Of a stretch of DNA of 64,000 nt, positions 18,343-27,848 are shown piece by piece (the stretch's first letter is position 1; every line of letters starts with the position of its first letter). Source of the stretch: Iodobacter violaceini (GTDB lineage Bacteria > Pseudomonadota > Gammaproteobacteria > Burkholderiales > Chitinibacteraceae); contig NZ_JAAOLX010000008.1 in NCBI RefSeq assembly GCF_011601265.1, positions 1-64,000 of the forward strand, read 5' to 3'. The position numbers were made by a program, and so were the translations under genes. Below the pieces are notes generated by a model, which saw only the letters and a program-made list of their open reading frames with translations, did not search any database and was not told the origin of the DNA.

Positions 18343-18909
18343 ATGGCCAAACTCTATTTTCGCTACTCCGCAATGAATGCGGGTAAATCAACGGCCATGC
18401 TGCAAGTTGCCCATAATTATGAAGAGCGCGATATGAATATTGCGCTCTTCACCGCCGCAATTGATGACCGGCACAGCGTTGGCACGGTGGCGTCCCGCCT
18501 TGGGGTCACGCGCCAGGCAGAAATATTCAGTGCCGAAACCAACTTCAGCCAACTATTCGAAAATAGAAAAGTCGCCTGTATTTTAATTGATGAAGCACAA
18601 TTCTTAAGCCCCGATCAAGTCAGGCAATTACACGTTCTGGCGCATCAGCATAACCTGCCTGTGATTTGCTACGGCCTGCGCGCAGATTTCTTAGGCATGC
18701 CCTTCCCTGGTTCAGCCTTTTTACTGGCTCTGGCCGATGATTTGGAAGAAATGAAAACCATCTGCCTTTGCGGCAAAAAAGCCACCATGAACGCGCGAAT
18801 TAATGCACAAGGCTTCCGTGAAATATCGGGCGAACAAATTGTGATTGGGGGCAATTCAAGATATTTAGCCATGTGCGCTAAATGTTATTACACTGCAAAA
18901 ACAGTTTAA
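18343..18909 (+). CDS. tdk: Thymidine kinase
   Basis: A 188-residue cytosolic enzyme that phosphorylates thymidine to dTMP in pyrimidine salvage. The P-loop is SAMNAGKST (residues 9-17), the catalytic glutamate lies in CILIDEAQFL, and the lasso/zinc domain has cysteine pairs in CLCGKKA and MCAKCYY. The length and order match type II (TK1-like) bacterial Tdk. A strong terminator follows. Confidence 0.96.
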   Translation: MAKLYFRYSAMNAGKSTAMLQVAHNYEERDMNIALFTAAIDDRHSVGTVASRLGVTRQAEIFSAETNFSQLFENRKVACILIDEAQFLSPDQVRQLHVLAHQHNLPVICYGLRADFLGMPFPGSAFLLALADDLEEMKTICLCGKKATMNARINAQGFREISGEQIVIGGNSRYLAMCAKCYYTAKTV

Positions 18910-18998
18910 CGATTTAATATCCATCTTGCGTGCTTTACTCTTTCAGGAAACAAAATGCCTGAGAAAGTGAGGCGCAAAAATCAAGAAAAATCCCCATG

Positions 18999-19027
18999 GC
19001 ACCTCATTACAGAGGTGCTGTCTTTTT
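18999..19027 (+). terminator. Intrinsic terminator after tdk
   Basis: A 7-base stem GCACCTC / GAGGTGC with a six-base loop is followed by TGTCTTTTT, 90 bases after the tdk stop. Confidence 0.8.
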
Positions 19028-19066
19028 AGATTGCGCGTAAGTTAAAATACCTATACAAATCATACC

Positions 19067-19085
19067 GATAACAATAATCATTGTT
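19067..19085 (+). promoter_or_regulatory. Candidate Fur box upstream of the chemoreceptor gene
   Basis: GATAACAATAATCATTGTT matches the 19-base Fur consensus (GATAATGATAATCATTATC) at 15 positions and lies in a near-perfect palindrome ATAACAAT-AATC-ATTGTTAT. It is 73 bases before the chemoreceptor ATG, a position fitting promoter control. Iron regulation of this receptor is an inference. Confidence 0.55.
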
Positions 19086-19158
19086 ATTTATATGCCATTT
19101 TTATGTACTTAGGGCTATGATCCGCCCCCTCGTTTGGCATAAAACATAAAAGACCGGT

Positions 19159-20763
19159 ATGACGATTTCTAAAAGACTTATTATTCTTATTGCGCTGGCC
19201 CTCAGCGCCTCATTACTCATTGCCAGTATCGCCTGGCAACAATTAAATGATGCCAATGTATCCATACAAACCATCACCGGGCAGAATATTCCTGCTATTA
19301 ACACACTGAATCAAATCAGCCTTTCATTTAAAGAGCGGCGGGTTCAGCTTTATCAGCACGTAATGGCTCAAGATACCGAAAGTAAAAAGAAACGTGAACC
19401 CCGTATTCAGAAATTAACACAGGAAATAGATGAATCCGTTCAAAAATTAAAATCGAATCACTGGGCGAACAATACCACGGCACTCAGCACCGCACTAAAT
19501 GCCTATTTCCCGATTTTGACTGAAGTACTGAAGCTTTCAAAAGAAAATAAGGAAGAAGAAGCCCAGGCCTATGTGCAGCAATATGGCGCAAGCGCGGGCA
19601 TGCAAGTGAACGCTGAATTAAAAAAACTAGCCGATGAAAATGCTATGGCCATCGCGCAAGCGCGTGAATCTTTTAACGCTCAGCAGCAAAGAGCCAAAAT
19701 CATTTTTTTGAGCATTGTGATTATCAGTTGCATTTTATTACTGGGTTTTGGCAGTTATATTTATTTGCAAATCCGCAGGCCACTGCAAGATACCGTTAAT
19801 ACCATGCAAAACATTGCCAGCCATTTAAATCTTTCCTTGCGTATTCCGCAAAACAGCCATGATGAAATTGGCGGAATGGTCAAAACCATTAATCAGGTAT
19901 TCATTCATATCCAGGGATCTTTCCAGCAAATTCAAAAAAACAGCAAGGATGTCAATCAGGCCGCAACTATGCTTGCGCAAATGGCAGTACAGCAGTCTGT
20001 TAATGCAGAAACGGCCAGTGAAACGGCATCATCTATGGCCTCCACCGTTGAAGAGGTCAGCAGCAGCATCAGCCTGATTGCCGGGCGCAGCCATGTCACG
20101 CATAACGTCAGCCAGACAGCTCACGCTCAGGCCGAGATGGGCATTACCATCATCGACAATACCGTTGAACAAATTTATGGCATCGCCGCCCAGGTGGATG
20201 AGGCGTCACGGGAGCTTGGTGAACTGCAGGAAAGCAATAAAGAAATCCAGAACATGGTGCAGATCATTAAGGAAATTGCCGATCAAACCAGCTTACTGGC
20301 CCTGAACGCGGCCATTGAAGCGGCCCGCGCGGGTGAAGAAGGCCGTGGCTTTGCCGTGGTGGCCGATGAAGTACGCAAGCTGGCGGAGCGCACAACCCGA
20401 TCTACCCGGCTGATTGTGGATTCGGCAGACCGCATCCATCAGGGTGCAAATCGTGCAGCGGAGCGCATGCTGGATGTCGTTGGCCGGGTTGATCAGGGCG
20501 TCTCACTCGTGAGCGAAGCGGGCAATGCCATGCGTGAAATTCGCAGTGCAGCACACTCGGTCGTAGAGCAAGTCAGCGATATCTCGCTTGCCATCAATGA
20601 GCAAAGCGCGGCCAGCCACGCCATGGCCTTGCAGGTTGAGCGCACTGCATGCATGGCAGAAGAAGCCCATGCCGCAGCACTGCACGAAGCTGCATCAGCA
20701 AAAGAATTACGCACGCTTGCAGACACCATGCAAAAAGAAGTCAGCCGCTATCGTTTAAGCTAG
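19159..20763 (+). CDS. Methyl-accepting chemotaxis protein
   Basis: A 534-residue transmembrane chemoreceptor. The first transmembrane segment (residues 7-26) leads into a periplasmic helical-bundle sensor domain of the 4HB type (about 27-178). A second membrane segment follows (about 181-203), then a HAMP domain and the signalling domain with the conserved tip [20 protein letters not shown] and [15 protein letters not shown]. Methylation helices flank the tip. The C-terminus lacks an NWETF-like CheR/CheB tether. The ligand is unknown; a Fur-box-like site upstream hints at iron-responsive expression. Confidence 0.95.
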   Translation: MTISKRLIILIALALSASLLIASIAWQQLNDANVSIQTITGQNIPAINTLNQISLSFKERRVQLYQHVMAQDTESKKKREPRIQKLTQEIDESVQKLKSNHWANNTTALSTALNAYFPILTEVLKLSKENKEEEAQAYVQQYGASAGMQVNAELKKLADENAMAIAQARESFNAQQQRAKIIFLSIVIISCILLLGFGSYIYLQIRRPLQDTVNTMQNIASHLNLSLRIPQNSHDEIGGMVKTINQVFIHIQGSFQQIQKNSKDVNQAATMLAQMAVQQSVNAETASETASSMASTVEEVSSSISLIAGRSHVTHNVSQTAHAQAEMGITIIDNTVEQIYGIAAQVDEASRELGELQESNKEIQNMVQIIKEIADQTSLLALNAAIEAARAGEEGRGFAVVADEVRKLAERTTRSTRLIVDSADRIHQGANRAAERMLDVVGRVDQGVSLVSEAGNAMREIRSAAHSVVEQVSDISLAINEQSAASHAMALQVERTACMAEEAHAAALHEAASAKELRTLADTMQKEVSRYRLS

Positions 20764-20837
20764 AGCCAGGTCAGGCTGACAACATGGCTACGATGGCCAT
20801 GAATGTATAAACAGTCTGAGAAATACTGATTTTAAAT

Positions 20838-20867
20838 CGGGCATCCGCAGCAAGCGCCGGATGCCCG
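20838..20867 (+). terminator. GC-rich hairpin after the chemoreceptor gene
   Basis: Perfect 10-base arms CGGGCATCCG / CGGATGCCCG with a ten-base loop lie 74 bases after the stop. There is no T-run, so it could be a weak or Rho-assisted terminator. Confidence 0.4.
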
Positions 20868-20960
20868 GCTGGCCAGCTGAACAATTAAGCATTAAGCAGC
20901 CTTTTGTGTATTCCAATTAATACCCTCAGCAGTCCTTACACAGGATGTTAAAATAGATGC

Positions 20961-21626
20961 ATGCTTATCTGCCCATCCTTTTCTTCCTGCCGCGCTCTGT
21001 TGCTCCTTCTGCTCGTCAGTGCCTGCGGCACAGCCCCGCTTGGCGATGGCTTATACCAGGTTAAATCCGGGGATACGCTCTATAGCATCGCCAGGAGCAC
21101 CGGACGCAGCGTCAGTGAGCTTCAGCGCTTAAACCAGCTGAGCGATAACACGATTCAAACCGGACAAATTCTTAAAGTGGGCCCGGGCAGCCCCGCTCCC
21201 CAGACCAGCACCCCGGCCAAACCCAAACCTGCGCCCCCGCCTGCAGCACCAGCCCCCGCAAAGGCACCTGCCATAGAGCTGGCCTGGCCCAATAAAGGCC
21301 CCGTTTTGCAAGGCTTTAATGGCAAAACAAATAAGGGGATAAATATTGGCGGAACCGCCGGATCAGCAATTTACGCGGCCGCCAGTGGAAAAGTCATTTA
21401 TGCCTCGCAGGCGCGCGGCTATGGCAAGCTATTAATTATTAAGCACAATCAAGACTACCTGACCGTTTACGCCCATAACCAGCAAATTATGGTTAAAGAT
21501 GGCGAGAGCGTTAAGCAGGGACAAAATGTCGCCCAAATGGGTAATAGCGACAGCGATAAGGTGATGCTGCATTTTGAACTGCGCTTTAAGGGCACAGCAA
21601 TCAACCCCACACCTTATCTGCCCTAG
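20961..21626 (+). CDS. LysM/LytM (M23) lipoprotein, NlpD/ActS-like amidase activator
   Basis: A 221-residue outer-membrane-type lipoprotein with lipobox VSAC (C22). A LysM peptidoglycan-binding domain spans about residues 31-74 (YQVKSGDTLYSIARSTG). A Pro/Ala/Lys linker follows, then a LytM domain (about 108-221). The LytM domain lacks the catalytic H-x3-D (it reads NKGINIGG), as in E. coli NlpD (NKGIDIAG) and ActS, which activate AmiC-type cell-wall amidases instead of cutting peptidoglycan. The absence of rpoS or surE next to it suggests a paralogue rather than the canonical nlpD. Confidence 0.88.
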   Translation: MLICPSFSSCRALLLLLLVSACGTAPLGDGLYQVKSGDTLYSIARSTGRSVSELQRLNQLSDNTIQTGQILKVGPGSPAPQTSTPAKPKPAPPPAAPAPAKAPAIELAWPNKGPVLQGFNGKTNKGINIGGTAGSAIYAAASGKVIYASQARGYGKLLIIKHNQDYLTVYAHNQQIMVKDGESVKQGQNVAQMGNSDSDKVMLHFELRFKGTAINPTPYLP

Positions 21627-21656
21627 TCAGACAGCAACCTTGCAGCTGCTGTTTAC

Positions 21657-22622
21657 TTAAAACGAATAACCCAGCCCCAGTAAAATCACATCGGTATCTT
21701 TGTCATATGAAGTCACCGTGCGGTTCCACGCCACACGGGCGCGCCAGTGATCACTAAACCGGTAGCTTGTTGCGAGCGTAATCAGACCCGAAACTGCTTT
21801 TTTCTCTTCATCAGGGCGATTATTCCGGTAGCGTTTACCCAGGGAAAAATAAGGCCCTACCCCCAGACCTACACTGAATTTATCGTCAAAAAAGCTGGGC
21901 TCATACCAAGCCTGCAAAGCAATACCACTGCGGCGCAAACGATTCGTTTCACCTTCCTGGATAAACTCAGCCGAAGCCTTTACTCCGGGGGCAAAAGCAT
22001 AGCGATATTCCAAAGCAGCCGCATCAGCCAGCTCTGAACCAAAGCTGTTTACAATGGTCTGCCCCAGATAAAGCACCACCTCCTGCCTGCCCCTGGCGCC
22101 AGGCCAACTGATATCATCAAAAGCCATAGGTGAAAGCTGATACCCCATACCCAGCATAATTGAATTGGTATCTATGCTGTGTGGTGTTTCAATATGATTC
22201 AAGCGCAGCTGATACTGCCAGTTACTTTCACCCTGCCAGGTTGCCTGTAAGCTAAAAATCCCCCCCCAGCCATGCTCGTTTAAATACCCACGGCTTTCAG
22301 ACGTTCGCCGCGTGGTATCAAAATAACGATAGGGACCTAAACCTGCAGCCAGCGTTACATTGGGATGTGGTTTGGTTTTCCCCCACAATTGAAAGGTATG
22401 CCCGTCACGATGATGATCATCCACATGGCCTTCATTCAGCCAGGAAAAACTCACGGCCAGGTCTTCATTCAGATCATGCATATAAGACAACGTCCATGCG
22501 TAAGATGTCTCGTCACTTTGAGTACTCTTCATCCCACCGGCAAGAACCGACAAGTTGTCTGCCTGAGCCCATGGCGCACAGAACGCCACAGAAGCAAGAC
22601 TGCATTTAATCCAATTACGCAT
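21657..22622 (-). CDS. Outer membrane beta-barrel protein
   Basis: A 321-residue secreted protein with a signal peptide ending AQA. The start chosen is the ATG at 22622, five bases after AGGA; another ATG lies two codons upstream. The mature part alternates amphipathic strands (YAWTLSYMHDL, FQLWGKTKPHPNVTLAAGLG, LEYRYAF) and ends in LLGLGYSF, with a C-terminal phenylalanine as expected for BAM-assembled barrels. It is probably a barrel of 12 or more strands. No porin family could be named and the function is unknown. Confidence 0.78.
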   Translation of the reverse strand: MRNWIKCSLASVAFCAPWAQADNLSVLAGGMKSTQSDETSYAWTLSYMHDLNEDLAVSFSWLNEGHVDDHHRDGHTFQLWGKTKPHPNVTLAAGLGPYRYFDTTRRTSESRGYLNEHGWGGIFSLQATWQGESNWQYQLRLNHIETPHSIDTNSIMLGMGYQLSPMAFDDISWPGARGRQEVVLYLGQTIVNSFGSELADAAALEYRYAFAPGVKASAEFIQEGETNRLRRSGIALQAWYEPSFFDDKFSVGLGVGPYFSLGKRYRNNRPDEEKKAVSGLITLATSYRFSDHWRARVAWNRTVTSYDKDTDVILLGLGYSF

Positions 22623-22725
22623 ATCCATCCTGATTTATCATGCAGGGCAGTGTAAAAACACTTGCGCCTGGCAAATACAATTTTAAAATCCCGCGTATTT
22701 TACGCAGCACTTACAGAAGAACATC

Positions 22726-24663
22726 ATGCACGAGTTGGAATGGGACAGTGAACATCAGGCCATTTTTAATTGGCTGGAACACCCTCACCCCCCCTGCGGA
22801 CTCATTTGCGCCCGTGCAGGCACAGGTAAAACCACCACACTGGTTGCCGCTTATAAAAAACTGCACAGCCAGGGCCATAGCCCGCTGGTGCTTACCTTTT
22901 CCAATAGCGGGCGGGATACCTTTATCAAACGCTGCCGCAGCCATTTTCCAGAATTGCCACCGCCGCAATCTTACACCTTTGATGGCTATGCCCTGCGGGT
23001 GTTTGCTCAGCATTCCGGCCGATCCAGGCTCAGGCCAAGACGGCAGCGGCCCGACGTGCTGGCCAATTTAATTGACCAGGCCATGAACGAAGCCATCGAC
23101 ATCCTGAACGATAGTCTGCCCGAGGACGAAGTGCGCATTCCCCGCGACAGCCAGTCTTTGGCCATGCTGCATCAGTTTATCGACGATGCAAAAGTAAGTC
23201 TGTCATTTAATACCCCCCCTTTCACACTGTGGGGTGAGCTGGACGAGGAAGAAGATGAATTAGATGTGGACGATGCGCTGATGCGCCTCGGCCTTAGCCG
23301 TCAGCGTTACCGCCTGTTTAAACGCTTTGAAAATGCCCGTGAACGCTTAGAATTTCTGGCCCCCGGTGATGCCGCATTTGATTTATTGCGGGAGCCGGAA
23401 ATGATTGCCAAAGATCTGAAGCAGCTTGGCATTCGCTGGGTACTGGTGGACGAATTTCACGATACTAAGCCAGTACACGAACAAATTTTGCGCCATATGC
23501 AAGCAGCTGGCGTACGCATGCTGGTGGTGGGGGATGATGCGCAGGATATTTACGAATGGCGCGGCCTGACCACATTTTCGGCATTTAAAGCATGGGAAGC
23601 GCAATCCACACCCTTTGGTTTATCCCGCTCATTTCGCTTTGGCCGCCCCCTTGATCAGATCGCCAGCCGTCTGATTAAGCCGCTGGGCAGCCCGATTGAA
23701 GTGCGCTCCAAAGCCAGCCATTACACGCGTCCCAAGCTGCGCAAAGTTGAGCAGGAAGCCGACACCAGCGCACTTCTGGAAGACTGGCAGGCCACCGGTC
23801 GCAGCCTCAGCGAATGCGCCATCCTCGTGCGTGAAGCCGACGCCTCCAAGCCTATCGAAGACGCGCTGTTTAATGCGGGCATCGCCTACCGTATGGAAGG
23901 CAGCCGACCCTACTTTTTGCGTCAGGCCGCCCTGCTTTGCCAGGCCATCTGCTACCTGGCCAGCAACACACCCATCGTGCATGACAGCAGCGATGTCGAT
24001 GCGTTTTTAGCACTGATCCAATCGCCGGCATGGGAAATCAGCGAAGAGCAAATCAGCAACTTTCAAAAAGAGCTGATCAGTACCGATCATGAAAACAAAC
24101 CCCTTTACCGCCTGGACTGGCTGCCCGATGCCTACGCTATTTTAAAAGGACTGATCCCCGCGCCGATGGAGCATCTGGCCTTTGTCAGAATCAAAGAAGA
24201 AAAAGTGCCTTTAGCCCGGCGACTTGAAGAGCTCACAGAGCAGCTTAACTTAAAGCCTCTCGTCGCCCTTACCGCCCCTACCGCCCGCTCGGCCAAAGCA
24301 CGCCTGCAACTATTCAAAACACTGATCGCCGAACTGGGCAAGGCAGGCACGGACGCCTACAGCAAAGACGGGCTGAAGCGCCGCCAGCGCTATCAGCAAT
24401 TTAATAAGCAGCGCGTGGTGGTCAGCAGCGTGCAGCAAGCCAAGGGCCGCGAATGGGCTCATGTGATCTTGCCTCAGCTGGGGGATTGGGTACTGAGAGA
24501 GAGTGCAGATTCGGCCAATGAGCGCAGGCATTTTTATGTAGCCATCACCCGTGCGCGCGAATATTTAACGCTGCTGGCCAATCAGCAAAGCCTTGCACAA
24601 AGCCCATGGCTGGCAGAAACAGGGATTAAACAGGCGAAGGCGCAAAGTGACAATCAGGTCTGA
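22726..24663 (+). CDS. UvrD/Rep-like superfamily 1 DNA helicase
   Basis: A 645-residue SF1 helicase. Motif I is RAGTGKTTTL (residues about 29-38), motif Ia is LTFSNSGRD, motif II is VLVDEFHDTKP, motif III is VVGDDAQDIYEWRG, motif IV is LSRSFR, and motif VI is FYVAITRARE. Motif II has F-H where most UvrD proteins have Y-Q (DEYQDT). It is shorter than UvrD (about 720) and has an acidic insertion DEEEDELDVDDA near residue 170. It is probably a repair or phage-related helicase of the broad UvrD-like group. Confidence 0.88.
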   Translation: MHELEWDSEHQAIFNWLEHPHPPCGLICARAGTGKTTTLVAAYKKLHSQGHSPLVLTFSNSGRDTFIKRCRSHFPELPPPQSYTFDGYALRVFAQHSGRSRLRPRRQRPDVLANLIDQAMNEAIDILNDSLPEDEVRIPRDSQSLAMLHQFIDDAKVSLSFNTPPFTLWGELDEEEDELDVDDALMRLGLSRQRYRLFKRFENARERLEFLAPGDAAFDLLREPEMIAKDLKQLGIRWVLVDEFHDTKPVHEQILRHMQAAGVRMLVVGDDAQDIYEWRGLTTFSAFKAWEAQSTPFGLSRSFRFGRPLDQIASRLIKPLGSPIEVRSKASHYTRPKLRKVEQEADTSALLEDWQATGRSLSECAILVREADASKPIEDALFNAGIAYRMEGSRPYFLRQAALLCQAICYLASNTPIVHDSSDVDAFLALIQSPAWEISEEQISNFQKELISTDHENKPLYRLDWLPDAYAILKGLIPAPMEHLAFVRIKEEKVPLARRLEELTEQLNLKPLVALTAPTARSAKARLQLFKTLIAELGKAGTDAYSKDGLKRRQRYQQFNKQRVVVSSVQQAKGREWAHVILPQLGDWVLRESADSANERRHFYVAITRAREYLTLLANQQSLAQSPWLAETGIKQAKAQSDNQV

Positions 24664-24782
24664 CTATAAACGGCAATGTATTTAATTTGCATACAGATCA
24701 GGTAAATCGCTTCAGGCAAAGCCGCTGAATTCTGCGCCGGTTTTTAACCGGCCCCAATGGCATCTGGCATTCAATTCATTGC

Positions 24783-25553
24783 TTAGCGAAATTGCGAAAC
24801 CATTCTTTTAAATTCAGAAGATTCCCGCACTTTAGCCAGCGTGAGCCATATCTGCTGCGACAAACTGGTGTTGTTTTGATAAAAATGATGAGACAACACC
24901 AGATAATAATTTTTTTCAATTAAAGGCGGCAAAACTCTTTCAATCTGTTTTGAAAAATCTGCATTTAAACTCAGCTCCATATCTCCTTCATTCGTATGCA
25001 AAGCGACGGCGGCAAACCGGCCGGCTATTAATTTCTTAAAATTCACTTCTGCACTGCGTGACTGATCATCTACAGCCACACCCAACTCTTTTAATTGGCT
25101 AATAATCGTGAATCCGGTTTGAGCGCCAATAACGCCTCCATTTAAATGACTGATTTTTTCACCATTCCATTTCATTGCACTGCCTTTAATTTTATAAAGG
25201 CTGTAGCTGTCTGAATGCAGCCTTAGTGCAATATCAGGCTTATCTTCCAGCATGGGATACTGGCCCAGCGCCAGACGATCCGTGCTGAAACTCAGCTTAA
25301 ATGCACCATCCACATGATTGTTTTTTAATTCATGCAGGCAACGCACCCAGGGCAAGGGCAACATTTTAAATTTTATATTTAATTTCACGCCCACCTTGTC
25401 TAATAACATCAGATCAAGCCCACGCCGGTTTTTTAATACCCAAGGGTAAGAGTCTTCTTCTTCGTGGCATAAAACCATATTCACTTCAGAGGGCTCGGCA
25501 TAGCAAACCGGGGGCAGCATCCATAACATCATCAGTGTGATCAGCGGCTTCAT
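24783..25553 (-). CDS. Periplasmic solute-binding protein (SBP_bac_3-like)
   Basis: A 256-residue secreted protein beginning at the ATG of 25553, six bases after AAGGGG. The signal peptide ends CYA. The fold pattern is that of family 3 amino-acid-type binding proteins: GLDLMLLDKVGVKLNIKFKMLPLPWVRCLHELKNNHVDGAF resembles their lobe 1, and NGGVIGAQTGFT begins lobe 2. No permease or ATPase gene is adjacent, so it may serve a distant transporter or a sensory role. Confidence 0.78.
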   Translation of the reverse strand: MKPLITLMMLWMLPPVCYAEPSEVNMVLCHEEEDSYPWVLKNRRGLDLMLLDKVGVKLNIKFKMLPLPWVRCLHELKNNHVDGAFKLSFSTDRLALGQYPMLEDKPDIALRLHSDSYSLYKIKGSAMKWNGEKISHLNGGVIGAQTGFTIISQLKELGVAVDDQSRSAEVNFKKLIAGRFAAVALHTNEGDMELSLNADFSKQIERVLPPLIEKNYYLVLSHHFYQNNTSLSQQIWLTLAKVRESSEFKRMVSQFR

Positions 25554-25785
25554 TTCCATCCCCTTAGCAGCAGTGATCAGTCATCATAGGTGAGCCAGCC
25601 GGAGAACATCGAACTAAGCTTACTCTTGCCCGCCTCAAAGCGGTTTTCAGTGCCATATGCCGCTTGTATCAGACCACAGGGTATTTTTTACAAAAAAATA
25701 CTGACACACATATTTCACCTTATAATAATTATCCACCGCATAGCTTACAATAACTCAGCGCACACCGGACCTCTTCACCCCTACT

Positions 25786-27411
25786 ATGAACAAAACCCAC
25801 ATAAAATGGCTCCTGGCGCTTGGTGGCATTTCTGCTGCAGCGGCTTTTTGGGTATTTAAACCCGGCAAAGAAATCCCGCCTAAGCTGGATACGCCGATTA
25901 TTGCGCTGGCTGCCGGCCTGGCTGCACCTGATATTGTGCTGGCGACCCCTGATTTAGCGCAGCTGCCTGCCGCGCTGATGCAAGTGCCGCTGTTTAAAAA
26001 AGTACTCACTGAAGACGCGGTGGATTATTACGAACACCACCCGGACAAACTTGGCCTGGAAGGCTCGCTCAGGCGGATTGCTTTTGAGCACGAGCTGAAT
26101 CTGCAAGACCGTTTTATGAATGCACTGCTTTCCGAACCTGCCGAAATGGCGATGTGGAAAAGCGACGATGGCCGGCCCGGGCACTGGGTGCTGCGAATCA
26201 CAAAAAACAATTTTGCCAGCCTGCTGCAATGGGTGGCTAAGGCTTCATTAAGCGACAATCAGCTCAGCGCAGATGGCAGCATAGGCAAGGTGCCACTGTA
26301 TAAATTGCAATATGGCAATGACGACGCCATCTGGTTTTTCAGCCAAAATAATAAGCTGGTCGTGCTTTCTGATAAAAGCTGGCTGGAAGGCAAACAGGCC
26401 GCCGCCTGGACTAAAATTTTAGGCGGCCTGCTGGATGACAAGGCCAATCCTTTACTCCAGCATTACGGCATACAAGCCGCCAGCAGCGGCCATGCGGTGG
26501 TCGCGAATATGAAATATCTTTCATTTGGCTATCAAAGCCTCTTTGCCAATGTAAAAGCCTTGCGCATGGATGTCAGCAAAGAAAACGGCTGGTTCAGCCA
26601 TGTACTGCTTAACCAGCAGACCCGCTGGGATGGTATGGCGCTCTGGCAATCTGCCCCCGATGGCGCGGCACTTTGTCTGTCCGCCCCTGTGGACTGGAAA
26701 ACACTCAAGCCCGTCAGCAAAAAAGCCAATATCCCCGCCGAATGGCTGGCGCAGCTGGAGCCTGCCGCTGGCGTGTGCTGGTATCCGGATTCATCCATCT
26801 ACGCCCCGCTGCTGCTGGCCCAAACCCGCGAACCCAAGCAATTTGCCAGACACGCCCCCAAGCTGTTTGACTGGCTGATTGGCGCAAGTGAAGCCAGCCT
26901 GCGTGACGAAGAAGCATCGCGTCTGCCGGTCAGAAAAAGCAAAAAAGATGATGGCCTGCTCTTGCAGCGCGCAGTGAGCGCTGACGATGGCAACCTGAGT
27001 AAAGACGCCAAAGACGCCGCGCCTGATGTCGACAAGCTCACGCTGGGCCGCTATTTTGACGTCAGCATGGCGCAATCCGGATCATCCATCGTGTTCTCGC
27101 CAGACAGCAAACTCGTCAGCACCGCCATGGCCGTACAGCAAAAACGCTACGCCGCACTGGCAGACAGAATGGAAGGCCCGAAACAAGGCTATATCGCCCC
27201 GGAAGCGCTCTCCAAACTACTGACCACCGCCACGATGGCCACGCTGCCAGGCAAAACACAGCCCCTGCTGCAAAACGCTGCCGTTACCTATCTGATCCCG
27301 CATATCACAGCGATAGGCGAGTTCTCCAACACCGGCCTGCAACTTAGCCCCAGCGCGGATCAGCGCAAAGATCAGCACTGGGAGAGACTGGAGTGGAAGA
27401 GTCCAAAGTGA
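25786..27411 (+). CDS. yfaA: DUF2138 (YfaA/Mag-type) protein of the alpha-2-macroglobulin locus
   Basis: A 541-residue protein with an N-terminal signal-anchor (residues about 7-24, WLLALGGISAAAAFWVF), so most of it faces the periplasm. The body resembles DUF2138, the first gene of the yfaA-yfaT-yfaS-yfaQ-yfaP clusters that surround YfaS-type bacterial macroglobulins. Recognisable stretches are DIVLATPDLAQLPAALMQVPLFKKVLTEDAVDYYEHHPDKLGLEGSLRRIAFEH and CWYPDSSIYAPLLLA. In Pseudomonas the comparable mag gene products form an inner-membrane complex with the macroglobulin. A 0.4-kb repeat-rich gap separates it from yfaT. Confidence 0.85.
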   Translation: MNKTHIKWLLALGGISAAAAFWVFKPGKEIPPKLDTPIIALAAGLAAPDIVLATPDLAQLPAALMQVPLFKKVLTEDAVDYYEHHPDKLGLEGSLRRIAFEHELNLQDRFMNALLSEPAEMAMWKSDDGRPGHWVLRITKNNFASLLQWVAKASLSDNQLSADGSIGKVPLYKLQYGNDDAIWFFSQNNKLVVLSDKSWLEGKQAAAWTKILGGLLDDKANPLLQHYGIQAASSGHAVVANMKYLSFGYQSLFANVKALRMDVSKENGWFSHVLLNQQTRWDGMALWQSAPDGAALCLSAPVDWKTLKPVSKKANIPAEWLAQLEPAAGVCWYPDSSIYAPLLLAQTREPKQFARHAPKLFDWLIGASEASLRDEEASRLPVRKSKKDDGLLLQRAVSADDGNLSKDAKDAAPDVDKLTLGRYFDVSMAQSGSSIVFSPDSKLVSTAMAVQQKRYAALADRMEGPKQGYIAPEALSKLLTTATMATLPGKTQPLLQNAAVTYLIPHITAIGEFSNTGLQLSPSADQRKDQHWERLEWKSPK

Positions 27412-27428
27412 TTTATGGGGAAATGACA

Positions 27429-27480
27429 AACCCAAATCTTGAAACACGGAGGGCACAGAGAACACGGAGTTTCACTGAAA
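27429..27480 (+). repeat. CACGGAG-type dispersed repeat (copy 1)
   Basis: Contains repeated CACGGAG/CACAGAG heptads after AACCCAAATCTT. The same module recurs at 33871-33930 and, inverted, at 34071-34140. Such heptad repeats are widespread intergenic elements in Proteobacteria. Confidence 0.7.
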
Positions 27481-27490
27481 AAGGCAATCC

Positions 27491-27560
27491 TTAGGGTGGG
27501 TTACGGCCAAAATAAATCAGCGCCCTAATGAGCATCAAGAGCGGCCTAACCCACCCTACG
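27491..27560. repeat. Inverted repeat TAGGGTGGGTTA...TAACCCACCCTA
   Basis: Arms of about 16 bases (27491-27508 and 27543-27560) with one extra base form a long hairpin. The TAGGGTGGGTTA motif is a common dispersed intergenic element in betaproteobacteria. Confidence 0.65.
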
Positions 27561-27591
27561 ATGACTGCGGGGATAGATAGCTGCTCGTAGC

Positions 27592-27835
27592 AAGGGGCTT
27601 AAATCTCCCCTTGAAGCACGCCGAAGCGAGGAACAAGCAGGCGGGGTTTCTTTGATGCCTGTTTGAGCGAAGCGAGTTCCGCAGACGCAGCTGTCCGCAG
27701 TTTCGTGCTGGCCGGGGCGGCCTTCTTTGCGTACTAGGATTTCTGGCCGTTCAAGAAAGTGAGTCCCACGCGGGGGACTCCCGCACCAAAATCAACGTGC
27801 CGAAGGCACTAAAACAAGATCTTTTTGAATTTGTT
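27592..27835. repeat. Dispersed repeat of about 245 bp (copy 1)
   Basis: This segment closely resembles 33113-33375: both begin AAGGGGCTT/AAAGGGC, contain ACGCCG-AGCGAGGAACAAGC and CGGGGTTTC, and end with ATCAACGTGCCGAAGGCAC followed by CTTTTT. The tail holds a hairpin GTGCC-GAA-GGCAC. It has no convincing coding content. Confidence 0.75.
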
Positions 27836-27848
27836 TAGCGTAAATAAA

